A DNA stretch of 39,166 bases from Chara braunii (Eukaryota > Streptophyta > Charophyceae > Charales > Characeae): assembly GCA_003427395.1 (NCBI GenBank), contig BFEA01000174.1:1435734-1474899 (forward strand), given 5' to 3'. Below the pieces are notes generated by a model. The model saw only the letters and a list, made by a program, of their open reading frames with translations, searched no databases and had not been told where the DNA came from. The translations under genes and the position numbers were made by a program. Positions within the stretch are counted from its first letter, which is position 1, and each line of letters starts with the position of its first letter. This document shows, piece after piece, positions 1-10,100 of this stretch.

Positions 1-18
1 AAAAAAAAAAAAAAAAAA
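1..18. repeat. poly-A run at window edge
   Basis: The window opens in at least 18 A residues, followed by A/G-rich sequence to about 48. It could be the tail of a retroposed element lying to the left, but the left part is outside the window, so no assignment is made. Confidence 0.5.
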
Positions 19-101
19 GTAAGAAAGAAAAAAGACAAAATATAACGGCCACGAATGTGGCCGCGGCCGTAGAGCAGGTGCAGCTGCCCACATGCCTTCG
101 A

Positions 102-118
102 CTGGCTATAAAAGCCAG
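102..118 (+). promoter_or_regulatory. TATA-like box inside a short palindrome
   Basis: TATAAAAG at 107-114 sits within CTGGCTATAAAAGCCAG, whose outer six bases on each side are complementary. The sequence downstream to about 330 is GC-rich with CAGCAG/CTGCTG hairpin potential. It could be a Pol II core promoter (of a gene or an LTR), but no convincing coding region follows and no LTR ends were found, so this is a weak call. Confidence 0.2.
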
Positions 119-338
119 CACTCCACCCAGCAGCATCACACTTGTGGCAGTGCTGCTGGGACATTCATCTGAGTGAATGTTGGCTGGCTGGTGCATACTG
201 CTGGGGAGGGGCAGTGCTGCCGGTGGAGCTGCTGGAGTAGAGAGTGGAGGTCTGCAGTGAGAGAAGAAAGGTGAGGTGGTCATAGCCACCGGGCTGTGTG
301 GTGCCCGCGGGAGGTGTTGTTGTTCGCTGCAGTTCAAC

Positions 339-658
339 GGCAAGCGGTGCAGGGGAGGCTCTGCCCGTTTTGCACAGCGGCGGCAGGTCTTCGACAAGCG
401 GTGCAGGGAAGGCTCTTCGCGTTTTGCACGGCTGTGGCAGTGTGTTTTTGCCAGTGGCATGAAAACACTGCCGGATTTTTGTGGAGGCGGCATTGATTTT
501 AATGGCGGTGGTGCGGAAGCGCTGCCGGATTTTTGCAGCGGCGGCATTGATTTTAACGGCGCTGGTGCGGAAGCGCTGTCGAAAATTTGCGACGGCTGCA
601 CAAGTGCTAATGGCGGTGCCGCGGAAGCGCTGCCGGATTTTTGTGTCGGCAGCACTAT
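339..658 (+). repeat. 54-bp minisatellite, about six degenerate copies
   Basis: The motif CAAGCGGTGCAGGG at 341 recurs at 395, and CCGGATTTTT at 471 recurs at 525 and 633, with a diverged version at 579: all are 54 bases apart, so the whole block is one array. Because 54 is a multiple of three, one plus-strand frame stays open through it (276-674) and would encode an 18-residue repeat of the form EALPDFC-x-GGIDFNG in the last four units. That frame starts at GTG; its first in-frame ATG is inside the array at 459. I treat it as a minisatellite that may or may not be translated. Confidence 0.75.
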
Positions 659-674
659 TGTGAGGGAAGATTGA

Positions 675-2799
675 TGCGGATTTTGCGTCAGTGGAGACAG
701 TTTTGTGTGTGATGTGACGCTAGTGTTGCAGGGCAGCCATTGTACCGAGTTGACGGCGCAACAAACAGTGGTCCGCATTTTTTTTTTGTGGTGCGCGGTT
801 GTTAAGGTGAATTTCAGTGTGACCTGGAGGTTGTGCCAACGTTCATGCACGATTGGGATTGTCCGGTAGTGGTGCCTGGGCCGGTGACATGAGGAGGACG
901 CGGAGTGAGCGCTCGCGAAGGTGACTATTGAAGTTGCAGCGCTTGAGGTTTGTGCCAGAAGGACATCCTTATTTTTGAAGGGGCTCGCGGCACATGCAGT
1001 TTCAACTAGGGCCACCTTTATTTTTTTGGTGGCGCGCAACGGAAGCGGGATTTGAGAGTGAGACCATCCAGTGCTAAGGCGGTAACGTGGGACCGTCTGG
1101 GACCATTTTGGGACCAGGTGGGACTGATTTTGAAAATTGGAACCGACATATTGGGGTGGCTATTGTGAGTGTACGTGGTACCTGGAGAAGGCATGAGATT
1201 GTAATTGGTTGAGAGCATCCTTGGTGGAGGAAGTATAGTTGGGACTGTTGGGGTCACATGGGACTCATTGTTGGGAACACCCTCCTGGAGGGTTATCTCA
1301 CTTGAGTCTTTCAGTGGAGGTGACTTTCGCTCATTCGAGCACTTGGAGGGTGAGGTGGCCGTCGTTCAGTGGAACGACCACGAGTTGTGGAGTTGTAAGC
1401 TGCACATTTATAGCTTTAGCGACGATCGTCTACTCAACTTTGACTGGAATACTACTTGGCTTTCTTGAGTGGGCCGGATCCAACTTCACTCAAGGTCAGT
1501 CGAATGACTCAGATTTCCCTTCACACCTGTGTGAACCCGCACTTTGCTTGACGTTGTGGTTTTGAATGTTCAAAAGACAAGGTAGAGGAAAGTTGTGTGA
1601 GTCATGCATGAGAATGGAAAAGTCTAACTTGAATATGGGATTGTACTGTTTTCTTTTGAACTTGTTCTCTTTGCATGTTGTGCAGGTAGGTAGGAGAATG
1701 CTTGCTATGGAGATTGACTTTGCCTATTTGGGATGGAGAAAAGGATTGTCATGCTTCTATCTTTCACCTGCCTGCATGACGAAAGGACTTGAATTCTGAA
1801 ATGAGTAATTTCAACGGGTGCCGTGAAAGAAAACTTCTGAATAAAATGAAAATGCTGTCAATTGGACTTAGCACTTTTCCAAGATTGACACATTTTATCT
1901 GGAATGACCTTCTATATCTATGCATGTCAAGTGATTCTCATTCTCTACCTCATTCAATTTCTTTACGTCTAAGTTACCATGGACCGAGAAGGGATGATAA
2001 TAATTGAAAACTACTTGCGGTGAACGCATTCTCTTTTCTTTAGGAAGCATCCAAGGCGGGGGTTCGTATGCTTTCGGAGCCGGCCCTGTTATCGACTTGG
2101 AGTGGACCCGACTCGTCGGGGGTGGTACTTTGTTGACCCGGTGGTGACGGCCCAACCTCTGAGATCTGAGTCTTCGGGCTCAGGCGAGGGGAAGGAGTAT
2201 CCACAGACCACTTCCTAAAGGAAGAGTCATGCAACACGTCAATCAATGCCCCTGACCAAGAATCATCCCCGAAGCAACCTGTCATCCATGAAGATTGAGA
2301 GTGTATGGAAACAGGCGTATACGTGTCTGATCATAGGTCGGCGTTATTTGGAATGAATGACCATGGCAACGCATCTCATCAAGTCAAAACTAAGGAGGTC
2401 CGACTATCTTGTCGACTGCATCAGAGTTATTATCGGTAGTCAACTTCTCGTTGACGATTGTATGATTGTTTTGTAGAATTCGACCCGGGGTGGTCGGATT
2501 GTGTTTAATATCGTGTTGTTGGATGTACAATATGATGATTCTGATTCTTTCAGTTATCATTTCAGATTGGGCATGTTCCTGTCAACTACGGTCGAATCTT
2601 TTTGGTGAAATTATGTGTGGTTGCCATAACTTTCTTTTGATCATGTGTCTAAGGGACTAGGATTAACCTTGTGGTTTTCACACTTGGTTGAGACCATCCT
2701 AGTCGACCGGCGTCCGCTTCGTACTTAGGAGATCAGCGCTCTAAGGAAGGAACAACGTTTGGGTCCACTTGGCGTTAACCAACATATCTATACTACGGC
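675..2799. other. unrecognised region, no supported gene
   Basis: I see no domain, RNA gene or long open frame here. Open frames are below 110 codons and look random. At 1088-1128 the hexamer GGGACC or GGGACT occurs four times within about 45 bases. The stretch 2045-2290 is GC-rich and unlike its AT-richer neighbours, which suggests a patchwork of old insertions. Confidence 0.5.
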
Positions 2800-2955
2800 A
2801 AACGAGCAAACGCCCTCGGCTGACCTACCTCTGCAATTGCATCTAAAAACTTTCGCACGTGGGTCAGTAGCTCGGTAGGGATACACCCCTAAGGGTGGTG
2901 ACAGCCGCTTAGGGAAGGAAGCTTATGCCCTACGAGAACGTATCCTGTCGTAGGG
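2800..2955 (+). repeat. leader repeat, copy A
   Basis: This block matches 25945-26105 over about 155 bases, with shared runs such as CCTCGGC, GACCTACCTCT, CTTTCGCACGTG and GGGTGGTGACAGC. Each copy lies upstream of a retroelement that begins with ORF-X, so it is probably part of the element's 5' untranslated leader or LTR. The strong donor-like GTAAGT in the other copy is not preserved here (AAGGAAGCTT at the matching place). Confidence 0.65.
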
Positions 2956-3144
2956 GACCGCGAGATGTATTTCTGGCGCATCCGGCCAGAGCGGCGAGGG
3001 ACGATGCGACCGCGCACCGTCTCAGCGACTCGCGGAATGAATTATGCATCGTCCTAAGTTGTCTCTTGATGATTTTGTTTTGTTTATCTCCTGCGTGACA
3101 TGGCGGGGAAGGCCCTTGTTCACGCGAGGGCCGATGCGCTCGAC

Positions 3145-3241
3145 AAGTGTTGATAGGTAGAGAGTCACTTTTACTATCGCACGTCTCTCTCTCGTGGTCC
3201 ATCTAGTCTCTACCCATAGGAAAGATTCCGTCCCTATCGGG
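3145..3241 (-). repeat. inverted duplication of ORF-X segment, left arm
   Basis: The reverse complement of this segment matches 3307-3402 at about 90 of 97 positions by eye, with a spacer of about 65 bases. It is an inverted copy of codons roughly 21-52 of the adjacent ORF-X, placed directly before the ATG. It has replaced the upstream part of ORF-X that the copies at 27358 and 28545 keep. A transcript across it would form a long hairpin. Confidence 0.85.
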
Positions 3242-3246
3242 TTGAA

Positions 3247-3912
3247 ATGACGTTACCAAGGAGGAAGATGGATGAAGGAGAAAATATTGACTCGTGGTGT
3301 GGAATACCGATAGGGCCGGAATCTTTCCTATGGGAAGAGACTGGATGGACCACGAGAGAGAGACATGCTGTAGTAAAAGTGACTCTCTACCTATCAACAC
3401 TTCTCTGGAGGGCACACGTAATTGACCTCGCGATAGGAGAAAGTCGCCCCATTTCCAAGTACGTTTTGCCAGTGGGCTTTGAGGCATTTTCACGAAAGAT
3501 GTACTGGGGAGAAGAAAGAGAGGTCATACGATCAATCGAAACAAAATGGGTCACTGAATTCACTTATCCGACAATGAATATTAAGACCACGCTTCCCAAG
3601 TTCATAATTGATGAGACGTTTTGGGGAATGGAAAATGTGAAAAGGGCGGTACTTGCAGCTCAATCAGTTCATGAGATTGGTTTCGAGTTTGAGGCATCAG
3701 ATGTCATTTACAGTTTGTACCTAGAAATGGGGCCGAAACTGGCAAAAGGGGACTTCTATTATGTTCTATGTATAGTAAACGCGTATTTACGCATCTATCG
3801 TTTAGAAGCTCGCTCGACCTATTGGAGGAATCTCTGCAAAAAAATATGTATCGAGAAATTTATAGATGATATTTTCTCGTTGTTCGGTATGGTTATAAAT
3901 TTTTGGCACTAG
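3247..3912 (+). pseudogene. ORF-X copy 1, retroelement A accessory protein of unknown function
   Basis: A 221-codon open frame, intact from ATG to TAG. I do not recognise the family. It aligns along its length with 27421-28122 (very similar) and 28605-29317 (more distant). Shared blocks are SWC-x2-SIGP near residue 17, ETG-x-T and VTLYLS near residues 32-50, DLA-x-G, KW-x2-x-F-YPT near residue 100, LP-x-FIIDE, NV-x-x-A-x-LA, EMG-P-x-L near residue 160, IVNAYL and DDI-x-SLFGM at the C-terminus. No signal peptide, membrane segment or zinc motif is visible. Compared with the other copies it lacks about 21 N-terminal residues, because the upstream part is replaced by an inverted duplication. It precedes gag by under 200 bases. 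Labelled a pseudogene because the element is defective, although this frame itself is open. Confidence 0.6.
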
Positions 3913-4040
3913 GACTGGGTGCTTCTGGATGAAATAAACAATTGAAAAGGAAAAATCTACGTCATAAAGAAATCCTTTAAGATAAGAACATTGAGAGAAA
4001 AGTAAAGAAAACGTCAAGTTAGTAACGAAAGATGAGTCAA

Positions 4041-4064
4041 TGGTCGTTTTGTGTGTCTTGACAG
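4041..4064 (+). other. splice-acceptor-like site before gag of element A
   Basis: A T/G-rich tract ends in CTTGACAG/GGTC, with the AG at 4063-4064. The gag ATG at 4105 is 41 bases further on. Element B has acceptor-like sites in the equivalent places, including ACAG/GGTA before both ORF-X copies. A nearby donor candidate is GTAAAG at about 4001, which would give an intron too short to be convincing; the donor may lie in the leader instead. Confidence 0.4.
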
Positions 4065-4104
4065 GGTCTACGGTCTAGCAAGAAAAGGGAAGAAAAGGGG
4101 AAAG

Positions 4105-4575
4105 ATGAGCGACGACGAGGTCAATGGAGGGGGGCCGCCACCAATCACTGCGGCATAAATCGTTAAGTTACTAGAGAGGAGAACAATAAAAAGGTCCAAC
4201 TTACCGATAATAGATATCTTCCCGTTCAAAGGAGAAAGAGTATCCCATTGGTTGAAATTACTCAACCAAATCTTCAACCAGTTAACTTTGACTGAGAAGT
4301 TTGCTCAGCTCTACGAGTATGTATGGTGGGAATGCAAGTCGGATGTAGAAGAAGTAAGGAAGGCCAACAATGATTGGGCGGAGTTTAAGAAGGGCATGCA
4401 GAGGAAGTTTAAGTTAGGGGATAACTTGCTCACAATCGAACATCTCTATAATATAATTAGAGACGACTTCACCACGATCGGGACGTTTGCCAACGCCTTT
4501 GAAAAAACAGCCGAAAGGCTTCCAGGGTCGAGAGAATTAAGGGAAAAAGACCGGTTGGGGATGAAAGAGAGATGA
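4105..4575 (+). pseudogene. gag: gag capsid fragment, retroelement A
   Basis: Ty3/gypsy-type gag capsid related to 29482-30114. The frame opens at ATG 4105 and has a TAA stop at codon 18 (4156-4158), where the other copy has GAA. It then runs open to 4575. The recognisable capsid signature is F-x-GERVSHWL near residue 42, then QIFN-x-LT-x-x-EKFAQLYEYVWWE, a W-x-x-F-KK-x-MQRKFKLGD block and DFTTIG-x-FA-x-AFEK. The similarity ends near residue 145 (about 4540), where the sequence passes into a lysine/glutamate-rich stretch leading to the coiled-coil ORF. In element B the same point is followed by nucleocapsid and the whole of pol, so pol has been lost here. Confidence 0.75.
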
Positions 4576-4703
4576 AAGAGAAAAAGGATGAGGAAGAAGT
4601 TAGACCAAAAGAGGACAAGGAAGTGAAAATTGAGGAGGCAGAAAAGAGAAAAGTGGAATGTGGAGGTTAATCCCAGCTAAGAAAGGAGGTGAAGGAAGGG
4701 CAG

Positions 4704-5492
4704 ATGGGTAAGGAAGAGATAGCTCAAATAGAGAAGAAGAAGAAAGGATGGAGGGATTACATGATCAGAATGCTGCAAGATGATGACCTGCCAGTGAATT
4801 CCTCTTGGGACGTCAGATTTGAAAGAGTGTTTCTTTCAGAGCTGGTGGTGAGCACCAAACATTCCTCCAACTTGCAGAAAATGATGGGGCTGCACGAGAT
4901 GCTGGACGAGAAGTGCACCAGGCTTTTTGAAGAGTATGCTGAGGTTGCAAGGAAATTGAGAAAGATGGAAGGAGGGGATGAAATGAGAGAGATTGAAGAA
5001 GATTTGGATGTAGTGGGAAGAGGGTTTCAGGCTGAGCTTAAGGGAAGCACTGAGCTCTTCCCCCAAGGGTTCCTGAACTACATCCCAGGGTTCTTAAAGG
5101 AGATAAGCAGGCTAAGAAAAAAGGAGGAAGATAGGGATGTCCAGGTGACCAAGTTAACAGAGAGTTTGGAAGGGATGAGGAAGGAAGTGGAGGAGTTGAA
5201 AAGGGGGAAAGAGGAACCGCAGAAGCAAGTAAATACTTTGGAGACTTCCCTGACCCTTAAAAGCAAGGAATTGGAGGATGAAGTGGCTGAGAGGGAGAAG
5301 GTGGAAAAAAAGGTGGAAGATTTGTGCTATGAGGTCAGCGTGCAGGGACTAGACCTGGATGATGAGATTAAGGAAAGAGAAAAGATGGGTCAAGTATGGG
5401 AGAAAAGATGGGAGGAGATACTGAGAGAGTTAGAAGAGCTCAAGTCGAGCCACCAAGAGGAAGGGAAAGAAACCGCGAAAGTGGTGGAATGA
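4704..5492 (+). CDS. coiled-coil gag2-type protein, retroelement A
   Basis: An open frame of 262 codons from ATG 4704 (frame open back to about 4671). It aligns with the coiled-coil protein that follows integrase in element B (37240-37900). Shared blocks are the W-x-VR-x-E-x-xF-x-SE-x-V stretch near residue 35, an N-terminal helical segment, L-x-x-I-x-RLR-x-x-EE near residue 137, then a long charged region with heptad spacing of L and V (residues about 140-255) that should form a coiled coil. Base composition is strongly purine-rich. It probably gives structural or oligomerising function as part of a capsid precursor. It lacks the capsid-like N-terminal domain seen before the same region in B, and the zinc knuckle (5801-5842) lies downstream in another frame. 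Confidence 0.6.
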   Translation: MGKEEIAQIEKKKKGWRDYMIRMLQDDDLPVNSSWDVRFERVFLSELVVSTKHSSNLQKMMGLHEMLDEKCTRLFEEYAEVARKLRKMEGGDEMREIEEDLDVVGRGFQAELKGSTELFPQGFLNYIPGFLKEISRLRKKEEDRDVQVTKLTESLEGMRKEVEELKRGKEEPQKQVNTLETSLTLKSKELEDEVAEREKVEKKVEDLCYEVSVQGLDLDDEIKEREKMGQVWEKRWEEILRELEELKSSHQEEGKETAKVVE

Positions 5493-5794
5493 CAGAAAGA
5501 AGGTGGATTTGAAATCAGATTGCTTGAAGGGGGAAAGGGGACCCCTTAGTCAAAGAAAGGAGGAGGTAGGATGAATGAGCAGACTGAGGTTTGAAAGGAA
5601 GGACCACGAGGAGAAACAAGTGTCGAGGGACCACCTACCTCAGAGGAAGATAAAAATGAAAGGCTGGGTGTGCCTCAGCGGAGGGGCATCAAGAGGAGTA
5701 AACAGTCTGGCATGGAACGTCAGAAGGGGCCGAAAGTCAGGCAGAGACTTCGGGGCGGCCTCTAACCAAGAGCCCCAGGTATAACAAAGTCTGA

Positions 5795-5998
5795 AGTGGG
5801 TGCTTCTTCTGCATGAAGGAGGGACATTTCAGGGATGGTTGTATCATATTGGCTGAGTATATTAGGAAAGGGATGACCAGTTTGGACTCTAAGGGAAGAC
5901 TGGTAGCTAGCAATGGGCAGGTAATCCCCAAGACACCTGAGGGTGCCAGGGTAGAACTTCATAGGATGTTGGAGCTGGCAATCACTTTCTCAGGGTAA
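5795..5998 (+). pseudogene. CCHC zinc knuckle and C-terminal tail of gag2, retroelement A
   Basis: The frame holding codons at 5801, 5810, 5825 and 5840 reads C-F-F-C-M-K-E-G-H-F-R-D-G-C, a complete C-X2-C-X4-H-X4-C zinc knuckle of the retroviral/retrotransposon nucleocapsid type. It binds RNA in characterised relatives. A tail of 52 residues follows and ends in TAA at 5998; its SLDS-x-G-x-L stretch aligns with the tail of the element B protein. A TGA lies in frame just upstream (5792-5794), so the knuckle is separated by a frameshift from the coiled-coil ORF ending at 5492. The intervening 5493-5794 is degraded linker. Confidence 0.75.
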
Positions 5999-7530
5999 AA
6001 AAGGTAGAAATTGTGAGTTAAGGCACTTGGTAGAGGCAGAGAGAATGTATGAGTGAGTGGGATGCAGTATGGGAAAAAGAGGCAGACCTTCTAAGACTTG
6101 GTCGGTGTGAAACTTAGAAGTAGGTAGTGCACAAATATTCAGGGAAGAAGATGGGGGTGAGTAGGGTGAGTCACTGATGTGACTTGTTGTATCATACTTG
6201 TATTTTACATATATATGATCAGAAAAAGGGCAAATGAGCTGGTGACCACAAACGCTTTCACATTGTGAGTGTACCCGTGTCTATGATTTCAAGTCTTCTC
6301 TTATGGATGAGTACCTCTCTTCGTCTATCACTATTTAGATCCTTTTGAGGACTGGAAATGGTGGTAGAGGAGCGGGCGGGTTAGTGAATGAATGAAAGAC
6401 GACAAAAGATTGAATGATCTGATGCTGGGATGAGTACGCTTGTATAATTGGAATGCCATGCTATGGTATGGACAAATACCTCTCATGAGGTAAGACAGTG
6501 TTTCTGCAAATGGATTTGAATGGGATGACTGTTTTGATGGATCGGACAAGCAAAGAGTCAACAAGTTTTATTTTGATTCAAATATTTGGTTTTATATATG
6601 TCAATGACCCTGAGGAGCGTGCCTCACCGAGCTAAGATCAAAGACTTGGGGGGCATAACCCTGAATGGCAACCTGACGACTGCTCAAATATTGGAAATCT
6701 CATTTATTTAGTTTATTTTGAAAGAAGCATCGTTCAACCATCTCAAGGGTTAACCTGAGGGCATAAAATACCAAGCCTAACCATACATCGTTGGGACGTA
6801 ACTCCCAGCGTGGGCTGCTGACCTAGGATAACCAGACAGCGGACCCTTCGACTATGGCCTAGAAGAGAGACTAGAGGGGATGGCCACCCCAGTGAAGGAA
6901 TCTATTCAAGTAGGAGTTGAAGGGGTCGAGATTAGCCTTGAAAATCGTGAATATATTTTGAAAGAATAGGATGAATAACCCATTGTTGCACAACCAACGA
7001 GGGTAACCACTGATAAGCAACAATGTGGTGGGCTGCAGCTCCGGCCTGATTAGCAGGACTGTGGTGGGTCATGATGGAGACCGTTCTCCTCCCGTATTAA
7101 GCTTCGGGCAGGACAACAGACAACTTTGGACTGTGATAACAAGAGTTGAACAACCAAGGTCTCGGTTAGGACCCACGATTGAAGGGATGAGTTCGCACAC
7201 GGACACCGACTCTAAAAGCATCCAACGAATACCTGGGTCAAAGTTTAAGGGTGTGGGGAAGGAAAGGAGCGTTGTCATACTTGGCTATTTCTTATACTGT
7301 TGTACGGATCAAGTATCCCCACTTCAAGTCGTTTAGTTTATTTTGCTATGTGGGAGACCCGGGTTAAAATCCCGACAGTAATAATGAAAAGTGAGGTGAC
7401 GAAGTCAATCTTGAACCACATTTCATTCCAGGATTCGGATTTGACAATTTGTTTGTTAGGAAAACATCTTTTGTTTGCATATAGTTCTCCAGGCGAAGGG
7501 GACGTCGCTTAATAGGCCCTGGGATACTGT
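5999..7530. other. no recognised feature
   Basis: AT-richer sequence with no domain or RNA gene that I can identify. The part just after 5998 may be the 3' untranslated end of element A, but no polypurine tract followed by a TG...CA long terminal repeat was found. Short frames such as 7025-7336 begin at non-ATG codons and look random. Confidence 0.5.
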
Positions 7531-7540
7531 GGGACCAAAT

Positions 7541-7556
7541 ACCCTTACAAGGGTAT
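7541..7556. repeat. palindrome, unit I
   Basis: ACCCTT-AC-AAGGGT is a near-perfect inverted repeat with a 2-base centre, extended by one A/T pair on each side. The same 16 bases occur at 14421-14436, and partly similar sequence follows in both (CATGA and TGACCATG-like motifs). Confidence 0.6.
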
Positions 7557-8073
7557 GTGACCATGATTTAACAATCGACAGGTCAACTGTGCCGACCGCC
7601 TTGAGGGACTAGTATGAGCTTAGGATGTCATATGAGCACGCGTATCACTATGGCACGCGATGCGATGGTTAGGATCGACACTGTTTCCCTTCAACCAGGA
7701 AAGTTGAGGGGTTGATCTGGTTACTGACGTAATAGAGTACGACTGAGAGACGCACATATAGGCATTGCTTGGTCGCTGATACTCGACACGCCGACATTCC
7801 CATGGTATAAGTACCACCCTACCCGCCGCCTGTAAGTTCTGTCCCTGCGGCGATTCTCTACGATGTTGCTTTAAGTAAGTACCGGCCCTTTGGGCCTTCC
7901 GGGCGAAGAACGTGTCCTACGGGTTACACACACACTAAAGCCAACAAACAGTCAGACAGAAACACAGGCTAATGAGCATACACACACACGAAATTAGGAA
8001 TGGACCCGGTCCACTAGTGGGGCTAGACCCCACTCCTACTCTCATACAACAGTTTCTCCCTGTCTACCGGAAA

Positions 8074-8150
8074 TGGAAGCTAGCTCAGTAGGTTCGGACC
8101 TCAACTATCATGCTGCAAACTCAGGGATCGCGTCCGCCCAACCCTGAGCC
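8074..8150 (+). repeat. tRNA-related head with Pol III A and B boxes, unit I
   Basis: TAGCTCAGTAGG at 8081-8092 fits the tRNA D-arm/A-box consensus and GGATCGCGTCC at 8125-8135 approximates the B box. Their start-to-start distance is 44 bases, as in an intron-less tRNA gene. GCTCAG at 8083 and CTGAGC at 8144 could pair. Clover-leaf pairing is otherwise poor, so this is more likely the head of a tRNA-derived SINE than a functional tRNA gene. Confidence 0.45.
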
Positions 8151-8194
8151 AACTCTTTTTTTTTGGAAGACTCGATTTTAACTTTCCCTGCTTT

Positions 8195-8262
8195 CGGTCG
8201 GGCGGGGCTCGAACCCGTGACCTCGATGTTAGGACTAGGTACAACTAGACCCCATTGTGGCA
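8195..8262 (-). pseudogene. tRNA 3'-half-like sequence, unit I
   Basis: On the minus strand GGTCACGGGTTCGAGCCCCGCC (plus 8203-8224) looks like a variable loop followed by a tRNA T-arm with the GTTCGAGC loop; GGGTCTAGTTG further 5' resembles a D-arm. The acceptor stem does not close and the anticodon arm is unclear, so it is a tRNA relic at best. The same arrangement occurs at 14829-14890. Confidence 0.4.
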
Positions 8263-8419
8263 ATTGACACAACGGGGTACTTAGTTATTTCCTTCCTTCT
8301 GTAGTTAATTAGATCCGATTGTTTTTGGGCCCCGCAGCCAGACTTTCTCGGATCGCGCCCGTGAACCTGGCCCAAGATCAAGACAAATTCAACAAGAAGT
8401 TGGCTGATCGCAAAGGGGC

Positions 8420-8495
8420 CGATAGAGCCAGCGCTGGGATTTTCCGCCGAGAAACGAGCAAAGGACGAAAAGAGAATGAGAAAGGGCGAAGGAAA

Positions 8496-8526
<31 letters not shown>

Positions 8527-8900
8527 ACAAGCGCGGGGTAGCGCGCGCAGATCAACGAGATAGCACAGTGAATAGGAGAAAAAAAAGATGGAGGAAGGAG
8601 AAGAAGAAGAAGGAAGGGGAATGGAGAGAAGGAGTGGAGTGCGGGGGTCACTTACAAGTCGTTTGGTCGGCTCGTAGTATCTGCACAACCGAGGCGCTGG
8701 CAAACGAGCAAGGCGACAGACTGGGAAGTGAGGCTGGCACAAACTAAGATAAGGGACGATCGATCGAGGATAGTGGAGAAAGGGGGAGGAATCAAGCAAG
8801 CACGAAACGAGTTTGAGGAAGGAGAAAGAAAGAAGGAAGAAGGGAGGAGGAAGAGGAGAAAGAAGGAGAAAGAAGGAGAGGAAAGTGAGGGCTACTTACC
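8420..8900 (+). repeat. polypurine block with A run
   Basis: The plus strand is almost entirely A and G over several hundred bases, including an A run of about 27 at 8493-8519 followed directly by seven G. Frames across it give only low-complexity Lys/Glu/Arg peptides. Similar polypurine blocks lie at 9480-9640, 9880-10090, 15140-15400 and 15630-15700, next to the 18S fragments. Confidence 0.8.
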
Positions 8901-9417
8901 TCGACTTTGCAGTCGATGAGGGCGATATCCTGAGTGTGGGCTTGGGACCTTACACGTGAGCAAGAAAGGACTGTGGGCATGCGCTGGAGAAGAGGGGGGG
9001 GTCATTTCCTGATGGGTGATAGCTGATTAGGTGACACGGTCCAGACCACGAATCACCTCTCTCATAGCCGCTCGGCCATTGGAATACTCGCCTGGACTTG
9101 ATTGTGTGCCCATAGCCTGGTAGACTGTGCATTGTGACGGATCTGGCTAAGCAAGGAGCGCCGAACCTTGTCCAACGATCGACGACGGAGAAACGAAATA
9201 GAGAGAGGAAGCAGGTAAGTCTCCTATTCCTCACAACTTTCATCATAGTATCTATATCGATAGGAAGGTCTAAAACGGAGGAATCTGTACTGCTATGGGT
9301 GAGTGTGTGTACGTGTGTGCGCGCCAGACCCGCAACTCGTTCCACGCTACTTACATCGACAAGACGAACGAAATCAAATAAATTTGCTACTAGAACATGA
9401 AAATATTCACATCGACT

Positions 9418-9480
9418 CGGATGTGTGTGCATGTGTGTGCGAGTGGGCATGAGTGTGTGTGAGTGCATAAGTGTGCGTGG
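9418..9480 (+). repeat. GT-rich low-complexity tract
   Basis: Irregular GTGTGTG/GAGTG repeats on the plus strand, passing into GA-rich sequence at 9480. A shorter related tract lies at 9299-9325. Confidence 0.7.
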
Positions 9481-9645
9481 CAGAAAGAGAGAGGTAGAGA
9501 AGGGGAGCAGGCGGACGTGCACAAAGACAGGAAGATGGAAAAATGAAGGGGGAGGAGAAGAATGCGAGGTAGGATGGAGAGGAATGAAGTAGGAGGAGAG
9601 AACGATGAAAAGGGGAAGGGGAGAAAAGTAAAGAAAAAAGCATAC

Positions 9646-9912
9646 CTGAGACAGCGCGTGCTACGCTGGTGAATCCTATGAATCTTAAAGGTTCGTCATA
9701 ACAGGGATAGACTTTTGTAATCATCAATCTTGAACTAGGAATGCCTAGTAAGCGGGAAGCCTTCGGCTCGCACTAAGTATGTCCCTGCCCTTTGTACGCA
9801 CCGCCGTCGTTCCTACCAACTGTATGGTTCCGTGAGGTGGCTGAGTTGCGGTGATCTAGGCGGTTTGTCATTGGGGGTGTCATTCGGGGGAAAGGAGAAG
9901 TATCAGAAGGGA
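9646..9912 (+). pseudogene. 18S rRNA 3'-domain fragment, copy 1
   Basis: Recognisable small-subunit rRNA order: GCGCGTGCTAC-x-CTGGTGAATCC, then ATCTTGAACTAGGAATGCC at 9727, the TAGTAAGCGGG helix, GTCCCTGCCCTTTGTACGCACCGCC near 9782 (the highly conserved decoding-site region), CTACCAACTGTATGG, GATCTAGGCGG, and finally CATTCGGGGGAAAGGAGAAG, equivalent to the last helix before the 18S 3' end. Point changes and an internal deletion of about 35 bases in helix 44 rule out function. The left edge follows CATACCTG and a polypurine tract; the right edge runs into (GAA)-rich sequence. No ITS or 5.8S follows. Confidence 0.85.
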
Positions 9913-10100
9913 GAGGATATTATCTTGAAGGTAGGAAAGGAGAGGGGAAAAAAGAAGAAGAGGAAGAGAGAAGAAGAGGAAGGAGAAGAAGAAGAAGAAG
10001 AAGAAGGAAGAAGAGGAAGTGAAAGAAGCATAAGTAGAAGAAGAAGAGGAAGAGAAGAAGAAGGTGAAGAAGAAGACAGGCGGAATCATGAGGGGAAAGG
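9913..10100 (+). repeat. (GAA)/(GGA)-rich polypurine tract
   Basis: Nearly pure purine on the plus strand with imperfect GAAGAA and GAGGAA repeats. Translation gives only low-complexity Glu/Lys/Arg. No gene. Confidence 0.85.

Noticed and set aside
1205-1468. 87-codon plus-strand frame
   Set aside because: Starts at TTG, overlaps other random frames and has no recognisable domain.
8195-8262. Functional tRNA gene on the minus strand
   Set aside because: Only T-arm and a D-arm-like stretch are recognisable; acceptor and anticodon stems do not close.
8235-8799. Ser/Leu/Phe- and Lys/Glu-rich frames on both strands of the polypurine block
   Set aside because: Low-complexity translations of GA-rich DNA with no domain.
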